DNA of 64,000 nucleotides from Nitratireductor aestuarii (GTDB lineage Bacteria > Pseudomonadota > Alphaproteobacteria > Rhizobiales > Rhizobiaceae), in the NCBI RefSeq assembly GCF_014641695.1, contig NZ_BMIF01000004.1, positions 273,208 to 337,207 of the forward strand. Reading direction: 5' to 3'. Made by a program: the position numbers and the translations under genes. The notes below the pieces were generated by a model. That model was not told the DNA's origin, ran no database searches, and saw only the letters and a program-made list of their open reading frames with translations. Positions 19,211 through 27,824 of the stretch are shown in pieces; position 1 is the first letter of the stretch, and every line of letters starts with the position of its first letter.

Positions 19211-20134
19211 TCAGCGTTTGCCGTCGAGAATTTCACCGATGATCCGCTGGCAGCGTTCGGACATGAAGTCGACCAGCAGCCGGAGTTTGGGGTCCTGCAG
19301 GTTGCGGTGCGGATAGACCGCAGCAAGCTTCACCGGCATGGGTGGGTTCTCAGGAAGGACAATCTTCAGGCTGCCATTGCGCAGGTAAGGTTCAACCTCG
19401 AAACGCGGCTTGTTGATGATCCCATGGCCCGCCAGCGCCCATGAGGTGATGACGTCACCATCATCCGTGTCGAAGGGGCCGCGAACCTCGAATTTGCGCG
19501 GGCCATCTTCCGTCTTCAGCATCCAGAAATATTCGCGTGCGCCGGGGAAACGCAGCAGCAGGCAGTCGTGGTTGTCGGTGACCAGCTCCTCCGGATGCTT
19601 TGGTTCGCCACGGCGCGCGAGATAGGCGGGCGAGGCCGCGAGCACACGCTCGCAATCCATGATCCCGCGCATGCGCAGGCTTGAATCTTCGAGCACACCC
19701 AGCCTGAATGCGACGTCGATGCTTTCACGCATGATGTCCACATCACGGTCGGAGAGGCGGAGCCGCACCTCTATTTCCGGGTAGCGCGCATGGAAATCCG
19801 GGATGCCGCTCGCAATCAAGCGTTTGCCAAGCCCCAGCGGCGCCGTCACATGGATCGTACCACGCGGCTTGCCGGAAACGGCGGCAACGGCCGCTTCCGC
19901 CTCGCTCACAGCCTCGAGAATCTTCTTGGCGCCCTCGTAGAAGACCCTGCCCTGCTCCGTTGGTGTCAGCTGACGGGTCGTACGGTTAAGCAACCGCGCG
20001 CCGAGATGCTTCTCCAGCTCCTTGACGCGATTGGAGGCAACAGCGGGCGAAATGCGCAGAGCCCGCCCGGCAGACGAGAGGTTTCCCAGCTCCACCACTC
20101 TCACGAAAACCTGGATATTATCGAGGTAAGCCAA
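19211..20134 (-). CDS. LysR-family transcriptional regulator, probable purine catabolism regulator
   Basis: A 307-residue LysR protein with an N-terminal helix-turn-helix (VRVVELGNLSSAGRALRIS, AVASNRVKELEKHLGARLL) and a co-inducer domain. It is divergent from the urate hydroxylase gene at 20264, with a 129-bp shared promoter that holds a motif also found before uraH. The position inside the purine cluster suggests it senses a purine or ureide intermediate; that is inference. Confidence 0.88.
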   Translation of the reverse strand: MAYLDNIQVFVRVVELGNLSSAGRALRISPAVASNRVKELEKHLGARLLNRTTRQLTPTEQGRVFYEGAKKILEAVSEAEAAVAAVSGKPRGTIHVTAPLGLGKRLIASGIPDFHARYPEIEVRLRLSDRDVDIMRESIDVAFRLGVLEDSSLRMRGIMDCERVLAASPAYLARRGEPKHPEELVTDNHDCLLLRFPGAREYFWMLKTEDGPRKFEVRGPFDTDDGDVITSWALAGHGIINKPRFEVEPYLRNGSLKIVLPENPPMPVKLAAVYPHRNLQDPKLRLLVDFMSERCQRIIGEILDGKR

Positions 20135-20179
20135 TTGCTATTCCGTCCCCAGCAGATTCATAAAGTGATTTTACATATT

Positions 20180-20206
20180 TTTTTGAAAGTCATGGTGCTT
20201 TCCATC
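20180..20206. promoter_or_regulatory. TTTTTGAAAGTC motif in the LysR/urate hydroxylase promoter
   Basis: TTTTTGAAAGTC at 20180-20191 is followed by a CTTTCC block, giving a rough GAAAG/CTTTC dyad. The same 12-mer is at 14047-14058. It is a candidate LysR-type binding site. Confidence 0.4.
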
Positions 20207-20263
20207 TCTTTTCCTTTGGAAAGAACGCAGTAAGCTCACGCGAAAAATGACACGGGGACATGC

Positions 20264-21478
20264 ATGGACGATTTTGCCCTTATGTGGGAGTGGCTTTCCT
20301 TCGCAGTACGCTGGCTGCATGTGGTGACAGCGATTGCGTGGATCGGCTCTTCCTTCTACTTCATCGCGCTGGATCTGGGACTGGTGCAGCGGCCTGGTTT
20401 GCCGAAAGGCGCATATGGTGAAGAGTGGCAGGTCCATGGAGGGGGCTTCTACCATATCCAAAAATATCTGGTGGCCCCGGAGCGGCTGCCCGAGCACCTG
20501 ACCTGGTTCAAGTGGGAAGCCTACACCACGTGGATGACCGGTTTTGCGATGCTCGCCGTGGTCTATTACGCCGGCGCTGACCTCTATCTGGTCGACCGCA
20601 ATGTGCTCGACGTTTCCTCCAATGTCGCAATCCTGATCTCGCTCGGCTCGCTGGGACTCGGCTGGATCCTCTATGACCAGCTCTGCAAGTCGCCGCTCGG
20701 CAAGAGCACGACCGGCCTGATGCTGATCCTCTATGTGATCCTCGTCGTGATGGCGTGGGGCTATACGCAGCTCTTCACCGGCAGGGCGGCTTTCATCCAT
20801 CTCGGCGCGTTCACCGCGACGATCATGTCCGCCAACGTCTTCCTGATCATAATCCCCAATCAGAAGATCGTCGTGGCCGATCTGAAGGCAGGGCGGACGC
20901 CTGCCGCGCATCTGGGCGCACAGGCCAAGCAGCGTTCTCTGCACAACAACTACCTGACGCTGCCCGTCATCTTCCTGATGCTGTCGAACCACTATCCGCT
21001 GGCGTTCGCCACGGAGTTCAACTGGGTCATTGCATCGCTCGTGTTCCTGATCGGCGTGCTGATCCGCCACTACTTCAACACGGTGCATGCGCGAAAGGGC
21101 AACCCGCACTGGACGTGGGGCGCGGCAGCCGTGCTGTTCGTCATCATCATGTGGCTTTCGAGCGTTCCCCAGGTGCTGACCGGAGAACGCAAGATTTCCA
21201 GCGCCGAGGAGAGGTTCATCGCCTCGGTGCATTTCCCTGCCGTGCGGGACACGGTCATGGGCCGCTGCAGCATGTGCCATGCATCGGAAACGGCGTATGA
21301 CGGCATTCACATTGCGCCGAAGAATGTGAAGTTTGACAGCGACAATGACATCGCCGCCCATGCGCGCGAGATCTACCTGCAGGCCGGCCGCAGCCATGCG
21401 ATGCCACCCGGCAACGTCTCGGGCATCACCGAGGAAGAGCGCCGCCTGCTCGTCACCTGGTTTGAAGAGTCCCGCTAG
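20264..21478 (+). CDS. puuD: Membrane-bound urate hydroxylase with cytochrome c domain (PuuD family)
   Basis: A 404-residue inner-membrane enzyme that converts urate to 5-hydroxyisourate without soluble uricase. The N-terminal 300 residues hold about eight membrane segments with conserved histidines (WLHVVTAIAWIGSSFYF at the start). The C-terminal part carries a single cytochrome c motif, CSMCH at residues 335-339, and a distal methionine candidate in SHAMPPGN. Electrons therefore likely leave to the respiratory chain and not to peroxide. It lies between the LysR gene and guaD. This PuuD is unrelated to the polyamine hydrolase of the same name. Confidence 0.9.
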   Translation: MDDFALMWEWLSFAVRWLHVVTAIAWIGSSFYFIALDLGLVQRPGLPKGAYGEEWQVHGGGFYHIQKYLVAPERLPEHLTWFKWEAYTTWMTGFAMLAVVYYAGADLYLVDRNVLDVSSNVAILISLGSLGLGWILYDQLCKSPLGKSTTGLMLILYVILVVMAWGYTQLFTGRAAFIHLGAFTATIMSANVFLIIIPNQKIVVADLKAGRTPAAHLGAQAKQRSLHNNYLTLPVIFLMLSNHYPLAFATEFNWVIASLVFLIGVLIRHYFNTVHARKGNPHWTWGAAAVLFVIIMWLSSVPQVLTGERKISSAEERFIASVHFPAVRDTVMGRCSMCHASETAYDGIHIAPKNVKFDSDNDIAAHAREIYLQAGRSHAMPPGNVSGITEEERRLLVTWFEESR

Positions 21479-21571
21479 CCCGTCGCCCTCTTTCAGTTGA
21501 CGCCCAACAGACCTCGTGAAACCCTCCCTCCAGTCATCCGCCGTCCAGTGAAACGAAAGGCAGCGATAGCC

Positions 21572-22873
21572 ATGCCACTCCTTATTCGCGCGCGTCTCCT
21601 GACGTTTCTGGCAGAACCCCAGGCACCGGACGACCACGCCTCCTATCGCTACGAGGAAGATGGCGCGCTGCTGATCGAAGATGGCGTTATCCAGGCGGTT
21701 GGCTCCTATTCCGAGGTCTCTGCCAGGGTCGGCGCGGATATCCGTGTGGTCGATCACCGTCCGCATCTGGTGATGCCCGGCTTCATCGACGCCCATGCCC
21801 ACCTGCCACAGATGCAGGTGATCGGCAGTTTTGGCGCCGAACTGCTGGACTGGCTCAACACCTATACCTTCCCTGCCGAGACCGAGTTTTCCAATGTGGC
21901 GCATGCCGAGCGCATTGCAGCCTGTTTCCTGGATGAGCTCACCCGGCACGGGACGACCACCGTCGCGGCCTATTGCAGCGTTCATCCCCAGTCGGCCGAG
22001 GCGCTATTTGCCGAGGCTGAGCGGCGCAACATGTGCATCGTCGCCGGCAAGGTGATGATGGACCGCAACGCGCCGGATGGACTGCGCGACACGGCCCAGA
22101 GCGGCTACGACGAGACGAAGGCGCTGATCGAGCGGTGGCATGGCAAGAGCCGCCTCCATTATGCTATCAGCCCGCGCTTCGCGATTACCTCGACGCCCGA
22201 ACAGATGGCGGCGGCGCAGGCGCTTGCCGCCGAGTACCCTCACCTTCACATCCAGACGCATCTTTCGGAGAACAAGGCGGAGATCGAGTTCGCCTGCTCG
22301 CTCTTTCCGGAGGCGAAGGACTACACGGACATCTACGCCCGCTACGGGCTGGTCGGGCCCAAGAGCCTGTTCGGCCACTGCGTTCATCTGCAAGAGCGTG
22401 AGGCGGACGCGTTGTCGGAGGCGGGGGCTGTCGCTGTGTTCTGCCCGACCTCGAACCTGTTCCTCGGATCGGGGCTGTTCAACTATTTCGGCTATAAGCG
22501 GCGGGAGAAGAGCCTGCGTATCGCGGCCGCGACGGATGTCGGCGGCGGCACGAATTATTCCATGCTGCGGACGATGGATGAGGGCTACAAGGTGATCACG
22601 CTGCAGGGCGAGAAGATTCCGCCGCTGCTCTCCTACTGGCAAATCACCCGTGGCAACGCCGAGGCACTCTCGCTCGGCCACCGCATCGGTGCGTTGGAAG
22701 TCGGAAAGGATGCCGATCTGGTGGTGCTCGACGCCAGCGCCACCTCCCCCATGCGGCTTCGCATGGAGAAGGCGCGATCACTGGCGGAAGAGCTGTTCAT
22801 CCTCCAGACCATGGGTGATGACCGCAACGTGGTAGAGACCTACGTTGCTGGCAGACCCGTAAAGCCGGCGTGA
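21572..22873 (+). CDS. guaD: Guanine deaminase
   Basis: An amidohydrolase producing xanthine from guanine. From ATG 21572 it is 433 residues, the family length; the frame can be extended to a TTG at 21497 but the extra stretch has no family resemblance. Metal-binding motifs are PGFIDAHAHLPQ (near residue 68), HIQTHLSENKAEIEFA, GHCVHL and ATDVGGGTNYSML. It follows the urate hydroxylase gene by 93 bases and feeds the XDH reaction. Confidence 0.94.
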   Translation: MPLLIRARLLTFLAEPQAPDDHASYRYEEDGALLIEDGVIQAVGSYSEVSARVGADIRVVDHRPHLVMPGFIDAHAHLPQMQVIGSFGAELLDWLNTYTFPAETEFSNVAHAERIAACFLDELTRHGTTTVAAYCSVHPQSAEALFAEAERRNMCIVAGKVMMDRNAPDGLRDTAQSGYDETKALIERWHGKSRLHYAISPRFAITSTPEQMAAAQALAAEYPHLHIQTHLSENKAEIEFACSLFPEAKDYTDIYARYGLVGPKSLFGHCVHLQEREADALSEAGAVAVFCPTSNLFLGSGLFNYFGYKRREKSLRIAAATDVGGGTNYSMLRTMDEGYKVITLQGEKIPPLLSYWQITRGNAEALSLGHRIGALEVGKDADLVVLDASATSPMRLRMEKARSLAEELFILQTMGDDRNVVETYVAGRPVKPA

Positions 22874-22899
22874 TCCGCGGGCTTTGCAGCTTCCAACCG

Positions 22900-22983
22900 C
22901 CTCATGGTGAGCTTGTCGAACCACGTGGCGGTTGAAAACAGTGCAGACTGGACCCCTCGTCCTTCGACAAGCTCAGGATGAGG
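22900..22983. repeat. Inverted-repeat palindromic element
   Basis: CCTCATGGTGAGCTTGTCGAA (22900-22920) and its near reverse complement TTCGACAAGCTCAGGATGAGG (22963-22983) can form a 21-bp stem with two mismatches and a 42-base loop. The TCCTGAGCTTGTCGAAGG core is a dispersed intergenic repeat known from many alphaproteobacterial genomes. It sits between convergent guaD and the WD40 gene and may also end transcription. Confidence 0.7.
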
Positions 22984-22996
22984 GTGCTTCAGTTGA

Positions 22997-23968
22997 TCAG
23001 CCGGCGATATCGACGATGCCGCAGGCACCGTCTTCGCTGCCAAAGGCAAGGCGGCGGCCAGCATCGTCCCAGGCAAGGGCTGTGATGGCCGAGCGGCCAG
23101 CGCGTCGGAGGACGACTTCCTTGCTGTCCTCAAAGCGTGCGGCAAGGATCATGCCGTCGGCATAGCCAATCGCCACGACTTCTTCCTTTGGGTGGCAGGC
23201 GACCGTTGTGACCAGGATGGTGCCCCGTGTACCAAGCTCCAGCGGAGCCTTGCCCATCGGACCATCCTTGTAGTGGAACGGCCAGACGATTGCTGCCGGA
23301 GCGCCGGAGGTAGCGAGCCAACGGCTCTTCACGCTCCACGACATGCTTTTGACCTTGGCCGGATAGCCGGCCATCTGCATGTGGCGTGTGTCCTGCAGCC
23401 GCCAGCCATGCAGGGCATTTTCCTGCATCGAGGTCACGAGATACTTGCCATCCGGTGAGAAGGTGATCCCGATGTGCGGGCCTTCCCATTCCAGCTCGGT
23501 CGGCTTGCCTTCCGTCGCAGGGAAATGGAGCGTTGCGCCATTGTAGCGGGCAACGCCGAGACGCACGCCCTTGGGTGCGAAGTCGATGCCTTCAACGGTG
23601 CGCGGATGCTGAATTTCCTTGATGCGACCGTCAGCAAAGCGGACATAGGCTATCCGGCCACTGGCGAAGCCGACGATGCCCTGCGGCCCCGCCGCAACGC
23701 TGGAAATCCACTTGCGGCCGATCTGGGCCAGAACCTCGGACGAACCATCCGACTTCAGGGCGCAAACCTTCCCGTCCTCGCCACCCGTCAGCAGAGTGTC
23801 ACCCGCCTTCGCAGCCGACAACAGACCGTCGTGAAGTTCGACAGTCTGATGGCCGGTTTCGTCCAGCCGATGGACGGCGCCATCGGCCAGTGCGAAATGC
23901 GGAATATCATTCAACCAGTACGCGCCGATGCAGTGCGCCGACAAATCAAGAGGTGCTACTGTTGGCAT
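22997..23968 (-). CDS. WD40-repeat beta-propeller protein
   Basis: A 323-residue protein without a signal peptide, made of WD40-like repeats (for example VEGIDFAPKGVRLGVARY, HIGITFSPDGKYLVTSM, AITALAWDDAGRRLAFGSEDG). It is predicted to be a cytosolic propeller that scaffolds a protein complex. It starts one base after the stop of the COG0523 GTPase gene, so the two form an operon and probably work together in metal delivery; the partner is not known to me. Confidence 0.8.
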   Translation of the reverse strand: MPTVAPLDLSAHCIGAYWLNDIPHFALADGAVHRLDETGHQTVELHDGLLSAAKAGDTLLTGGEDGKVCALKSDGSSEVLAQIGRKWISSVAAGPQGIVGFASGRIAYVRFADGRIKEIQHPRTVEGIDFAPKGVRLGVARYNGATLHFPATEGKPTELEWEGPHIGITFSPDGKYLVTSMQENALHGWRLQDTRHMQMAGYPAKVKSMSWSVKSRWLATSGAPAAIVWPFHYKDGPMGKAPLELGTRGTILVTTVACHPKEEVVAIGYADGMILAARFEDSKEVVLRRAGRSAITALAWDDAGRRLAFGSEDGACGIVDIAG

Positions 23969-23969
23969 A

Positions 23970-25046
23970 TCAGGCCTGGCAAACTTCGAATTCCTGGCGC
24001 AGCAGGTCTTCCTTCAGCTCTCGGCCGATGAAGACGAGGCGGCTCTCACGCTTTTCGCCGTCCTTCCAGTCGCGCTGATGGTTGCCCTCGATGATCATGT
24101 GCACGCCCTGCACCACATAGCGCTGCGGATCGTCCTTGAACGCAATGATGCCCTTGAGACGAAGAATGTTGGGTCCCTCGGTCTGGGTGACACGGTGGAT
24201 CCACTGCATGAAACGGGCAGGATCCATCTCACCGCCGCGCAGCGACACCGACTTTACGCCCAGCTCTTCGATGTGATTGTGGTGGTGATGGTGGTGATCG
24301 TGATCGTGGTGGTGGTGATGGTCATGGCCGCAGCCGCAATGTTCATCATGGACGTGATCATGGTGATGGTCATGATCCTCCGCCTCCAGGAAATGCGGAT
24401 CGTTCGCCAGCACGCGGTTCAGGTCGAAAGCACCCTGGTCCAGGATCCGGTCGAGCGGCACATTCGCACGCTCTGCCTTGATGACCGTTGCGATGGGATT
24501 GAGCGTCTTGATGACACGCTCCACATCCGCCAGCTCCTCGGCGCTAACCAGATCCACCTTGTTGAGCACGATCACGTCGGCGAAGGCAATCTGGTTCTGG
24601 GCTTCGTCAGAATCCTTCAGGCGAAGCGGCAGGTGCTTGGCGTCCACGAGGGCAACGACAGCATCGAGTGCGGTCTTGTCGCGAACGTCTTCATCCATGA
24701 AGAAGGTCTGAGCAACGGGCGCCGGATCGGCAAGACCGGTGGTCTCGACGATGATGGCATCGAAGCGGCCGGGGCGGCGCATCAGACCTTCCAGAACGCG
24801 CACGAGATCGCCACGCACGGTGCAGCAGACGCAGCCGTTGTTCATCTCGTAAATTTCTTCATCGGACTCAACGATCAGGTCGTTGTCGATGCCGATTTCA
24901 CCGAATTCGTTGACGATCACGGCATAGCGCTTGCCATGATCCTCCGACAGGATGCGATTGAGGAGGGTCGTCTTTCCTGCACCGAGAAAACCAGTGAGAA
25001 CCGTGACCGGGATCTGAGCCTTCGTGGCCTGGGTCTGATCGGACAT
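23970..25046 (-). CDS. COG0523 (CobW/ZigA-like) metallochaperone GTPase with His-rich loop
   Basis: A 358-residue G3E-family GTPase. It has a Walker [14 protein letters not shown], the family metal motif GCVCC (about residue 71), a [10 protein letters not shown] switch, the LNKVDLV guanine-specificity motif, and a long His/Asp-rich loop around residues 225-260 containing [10 protein letters not shown]. Such loops bind zinc or cobalt, and these enzymes deliver metal to client proteins, often under zinc limitation. It is co-transcribed with the WD40 gene. I did not see a convincing Zur box upstream. Confidence 0.9.
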   Translation of the reverse strand: MSDQTQATKAQIPVTVLTGFLGAGKTTLLNRILSEDHGKRYAVIVNEFGEIGIDNDLIVESDEEIYEMNNGCVCCTVRGDLVRVLEGLMRRPGRFDAIIVETTGLADPAPVAQTFFMDEDVRDKTALDAVVALVDAKHLPLRLKDSDEAQNQIAFADVIVLNKVDLVSAEELADVERVIKTLNPIATVIKAERANVPLDRILDQGAFDLNRVLANDPHFLEAEDHDHHHDHVHDEHCGCGHDHHHHHDHDHHHHHHNHIEELGVKSVSLRGGEMDPARFMQWIHRVTQTEGPNILRLKGIIAFKDDPQRYVVQGVHMIIEGNHQRDWKDGEKRESRLVFIGRELKEDLLRQEFEVCQA

Positions 25047-25220
25047 CTATTCCAATCCTTAGCTTCTTCGCCTTTCAAGGAGGCGAGATTGTTGTTTGTT
25101 GCGCAATTCCAGCTGCGAGAGGGCAACGGAACTACTCCGCTGCCACCATATAGGACCTTCGCTACCTGGATGCATCACCTCAAATATCGACTTTCACGAT
25201 AAAAGAAGATTAGCAAGGCG

Positions 25221-25970
25221 CTAGCTGGCTCGGAGAGTGTCGGGGTCGAAGCGGTGCACATCGTTCAAGAGCTCGACGAAGCCTTTCACCGAATGCTCAA
25301 GGATGCACTCGCCCGCTTCCGCATTTGCCGCAGCGGCATTGCCCGTTACTCCGTCGGCCGAGAGGTCGCGCATCATCCAGCCGAACGCGTGGGGACCATA
25401 GGCGCGCAGATGCTTGTAGTCTGAGCGGAACCTCGCCTGCTCGGAAGCGAAATCGCGGGCCTTGTCCATCCGCACCAGATCCGGACGTATCGCCAGCATG
25501 ACCGAAGTTTCGATGAAGCCGCCGTGGATGCCAAGCGCACGCTCCTCGTCCGAGACCAGATCGGAGGGATAGCCGTATCTCGTCCAGCTGGTAGCAATTG
25601 CGAGCATGTTGCAGCGGACGCGCAATTCCGTCGTGACGATCGTCATGAGCGGCGAGTTCCCGCCATGGGCGTTCAGCAGCACGAGCTTGCGAAAGCCTCT
25701 TGCCGCAAGCAGCGCACCGATCCCGATCCAGCGCTCGACAGCTTCCGCGTAGCCGAGCGTCTGCGTGCCGGCATGGTCTGAATGTTCGATCGAATAGCCG
25801 ACCTTTTCCACCGGCAGAACAGTGAGCGGCAGGTCTTGAGCCTCAGCCTGCGCACGGCGCGCGACCTCTTCCGCGATCAGCCAATCCGTCTCAAAGGGCA
25901 AATGCGGACCATGCTGCTCGGTCGCGCCCAGCGGGAGAATTGCTATGGTTTCTTCGGTATCCAGCGTCAT
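25221..25970 (-). CDS. Creatininase-family amidohydrolase
   Basis: A protein of the creatininase/mycofactocin MftE-like hydrolase family. Metal-binding motifs are LPLGATEQHGPHLPFETD (near residue 12), SDHAGTQTLG, NAHGGNSPLM and GIHGGFIETS. Start choice is uncertain: ATG 25970 gives about 249 residues, normal for the family, but lacks a spaced ribosome-binding site. The frame continues upstream to 26096, where it would overlap the MarR start. The real substrate may be creatinine or another amide; no creatine genes are nearby. Confidence 0.8.
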   Translation of the reverse strand: MTLDTEETIAILPLGATEQHGPHLPFETDWLIAEEVARRAQAEAQDLPLTVLPVEKVGYSIEHSDHAGTQTLGYAEAVERWIGIGALLAARGFRKLVLLNAHGGNSPLMTIVTTELRVRCNMLAIATSWTRYGYPSDLVSDEERALGIHGGFIETSVMLAIRPDLVRMDKARDFASEQARFRSDYKHLRAYGPHAFGWMMRDLSADGVTGNAAAANAEAGECILEHSVKGFVELLNDVHRFDPDTLRAS

Positions 25971-26098
25971 CTCCCATTTTAGTTTGCCGGCAATGCGCGT
26001 AATATAAAATTCGTTAATGGCAAGAGGTTGCCGAAACAAAGTGCCGCCATACCTTCCGATGTAATAGCGCAACGCGTTCCACGGAAAAAGGAACATTG

Positions 26099-26596
26099 AT
26101 GGCGAAGACTCGAGGGCTCATCCTGACGACGCTTCAATCCGTAGCCCGCCTGACCAGGACGGTGTCGGCGAAGCGCCTGTTCGAGCAGGGACTTTATGCT
26201 GGTCAGGACAAGATCATTCTGGCACTCGCTCAGGAGAACGGGCAGACGCCCGGTGCTCTGGCGCAAAAGCTGCGCGTCAAGCCTCCGACCATCACGAAGA
26301 CGATCAACCGACTGGCCGCGCAGGGTTTTCTCGAAAAGCGCTCGTCCGACCAAGATGCCCGGCGAACCCACATTTATCTCACGCCTCTGGGTGAAGAAGC
26401 GATCCGCCAGATCGAAAACTCGCTGAAGAAGATCGAGGAACGCGCGCTGGAGGGCATCGAAAAGGAAGATCTGAAGACGCTGAAGCGAATCCTGGAGCAG
26501 ATCGCGGAAAATCTTGCAGCAGAGCAGGAAAAGGGGTCCGAGAAGCACGGAAACGTGCATGACAGTTCACCCGTGCAAAACAGCCGCTCCGCTTAA
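26099..26596 (+). CDS. MarR-family transcriptional regulator
   Basis: A 165-residue winged-helix regulator. The DNA-binding part is PGALAQKLRVKPPTITKTIN followed by the wing KRSSDQDARRTHIYLT, typical of MarR. The last 30 residues are polar and may be disordered. It is divergent from the creatininase-family gene, so it may regulate it. ATG 26099 follows AAAAGGAACATTG; a TTG at 26096 is in frame. Confidence 0.88.
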   Translation: MAKTRGLILTTLQSVARLTRTVSAKRLFEQGLYAGQDKIILALAQENGQTPGALAQKLRVKPPTITKTINRLAAQGFLEKRSSDQDARRTHIYLTPLGEEAIRQIENSLKKIEERALEGIEKEDLKTLKRILEQIAENLAAEQEKGSEKHGNVHDSSPVQNSRSA

Positions 26597-26628
26597 GGCA
26601 CCAACGAGTACCGGCGAACGTATTCGGG

Positions 26629-27744
26629 TTGCGCCGCAAAAAAGCTTTGACGTTAAACGCCTCACTGGGTTATGCGCTTTTAAACACTTTAAAGGCGGAC
26701 CGGTTTCCCGGCAGGAGGGGCGTTCTGGCGCAGAAAATCAAGCTATCGACTATTGCTGATGCGCTGGGAGTCTCAACCGCAACTGTCTCGCTGGCGCTTC
26801 GTGACAGTCCTCTTGTTGCCGACAATACCAGGCAGCGCATAAAGGAATATGCGCGCAATATCGGTTACATCTACAACCGGCGTGCCGCTAGTCTGAGAAC
26901 GTCTCGCTCGGGCATCATCGGTGTCGTGGTGCACGACATCATGAACCCGTTTTATGCTGAGATCCTGCGCTCGATCGAGGGCGAGCTTGACCGCTCCCGC
27001 CAGACGTTTCTGCTTTCCAACCATTACGACCAGCTCGAGAAGCAACGCACCTTCATCGATACGCTGCTGCAGCTGGGCGCGGACGGCATCATCATGAGCC
27101 CCGCTATCGGAACACCGGCGGAAGATGTCCGCATGGCCGAGGAAAATGGCCTGCCCACCGTGCTTATCGCGCGTGACGTCGACGGCGCGAATGTGCCCGT
27201 CTTCCGCGGTGACGACGCCTATGGCATCAGCCTCGCCACCAATCACCTGATCTCGCTGGGCCATAGCCGGATCGCGATGATCGGCGGTACCGACCACACG
27301 TCTACCGGCCGCGACCGCTATCGCGGATATGTGGCGGCCATGCAGAATGCCGGCCTGGAAGTGAAGCCCGAATGGCGCTTTCCGGGACCCCGTACGAAAC
27401 AGGCCGGGTTCGAGATTGCCGGGGCATTCCTTGCCGCGAAGGATAAGCCGACAGCGGCCGTCTGCTGGAGTGACCTGGTCGCCATCGGCCTCATGAATGG
27501 TATCGCACGTGCGGGCCTGGTTCCTGGACGGGACATTTCCGTCACTGGATATGACGACCTCGAAGAAGCCGCGATCGCTACACCAGCACTCACCACGGTG
27601 TGGAACGGGCAGCGCGAGGTGGGGCGCCGCGCGGCGCGTGTTCTGCTGGACCGTCTGAACGGTGCGGAAGTTGCCCCAACTCATGAATTGATCAAGCCGG
27701 AACTTCACGTACGCCAGTCGTCAGGCAAACCCGTCGAGCGGTAG
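26629..27744 (+). CDS. LacI-family transcriptional regulator
   Basis: A LacI-type repressor with N-terminal helix-turn-helix (KLSTIADALGVSTATVSLAL), the hinge, and a periplasmic-binding-protein-like sensor (GIIGVVVHDIMNPFYAEIL and so on). The open frame begins at TTG 26629, but family members usually start just before the KIKLSTIA segment. At that point there is a CTG (26725-26727) closely preceded by AGGAGGGG, and no ATG or GTG. Translation may therefore start at a rare CTG, or at the upstream TTG with a 32-residue extension. Its sugar ligand is unknown; no transport genes adjoin it. Confidence 0.88.
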   Translation: MRRKKALTLNASLGYALLNTLKADRFPGRRGVLAQKIKLSTIADALGVSTATVSLALRDSPLVADNTRQRIKEYARNIGYIYNRRAASLRTSRSGIIGVVVHDIMNPFYAEILRSIEGELDRSRQTFLLSNHYDQLEKQRTFIDTLLQLGADGIIMSPAIGTPAEDVRMAEENGLPTVLIARDVDGANVPVFRGDDAYGISLATNHLISLGHSRIAMIGGTDHTSTGRDRYRGYVAAMQNAGLEVKPEWRFPGPRTKQAGFEIAGAFLAAKDKPTAAVCWSDLVAIGLMNGIARAGLVPGRDISVTGYDDLEEAAIATPALTTVWNGQREVGRRAARVLLDRLNGAEVAPTHELIKPELHVRQSSGKPVER

Positions 27745-27824
27745 GCAGCAGACGTCACCCTGCTGGTGTCCGCCCTCACCCGCCGAGGCAGGTGAGGTCC
27801 GGATGCAAGTTCAGCCCGAGTTGA

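Noticed and set aside
20171..21985. 604-codon open frame antisense to the urate hydroxylase and guaD genes
   Set aside because: It lies opposite two clear genes, has His/Arg/Asp-rich composition typical of reverse-frame reading in GC-rich DNA, and has no family features.
23928..25202. 424-codon plus-strand frame with long Val/Met runs
   Set aside because: It is the complement of the COG0523 GTPase gene; the Val/Met run is the reverse of the His-rich loop.
25971..26096. Long N-terminal extension of the creatininase-family protein
   Set aside because: It would overlap the divergent MarR start and lacks family likeness in its first 30 residues, though part of it may be translated from a non-ATG start.
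26629..27744. LacI regulator as the xylAB repressor
   Set aside because: It lies 18 kb from xylBA with no shared operator that I can identify.
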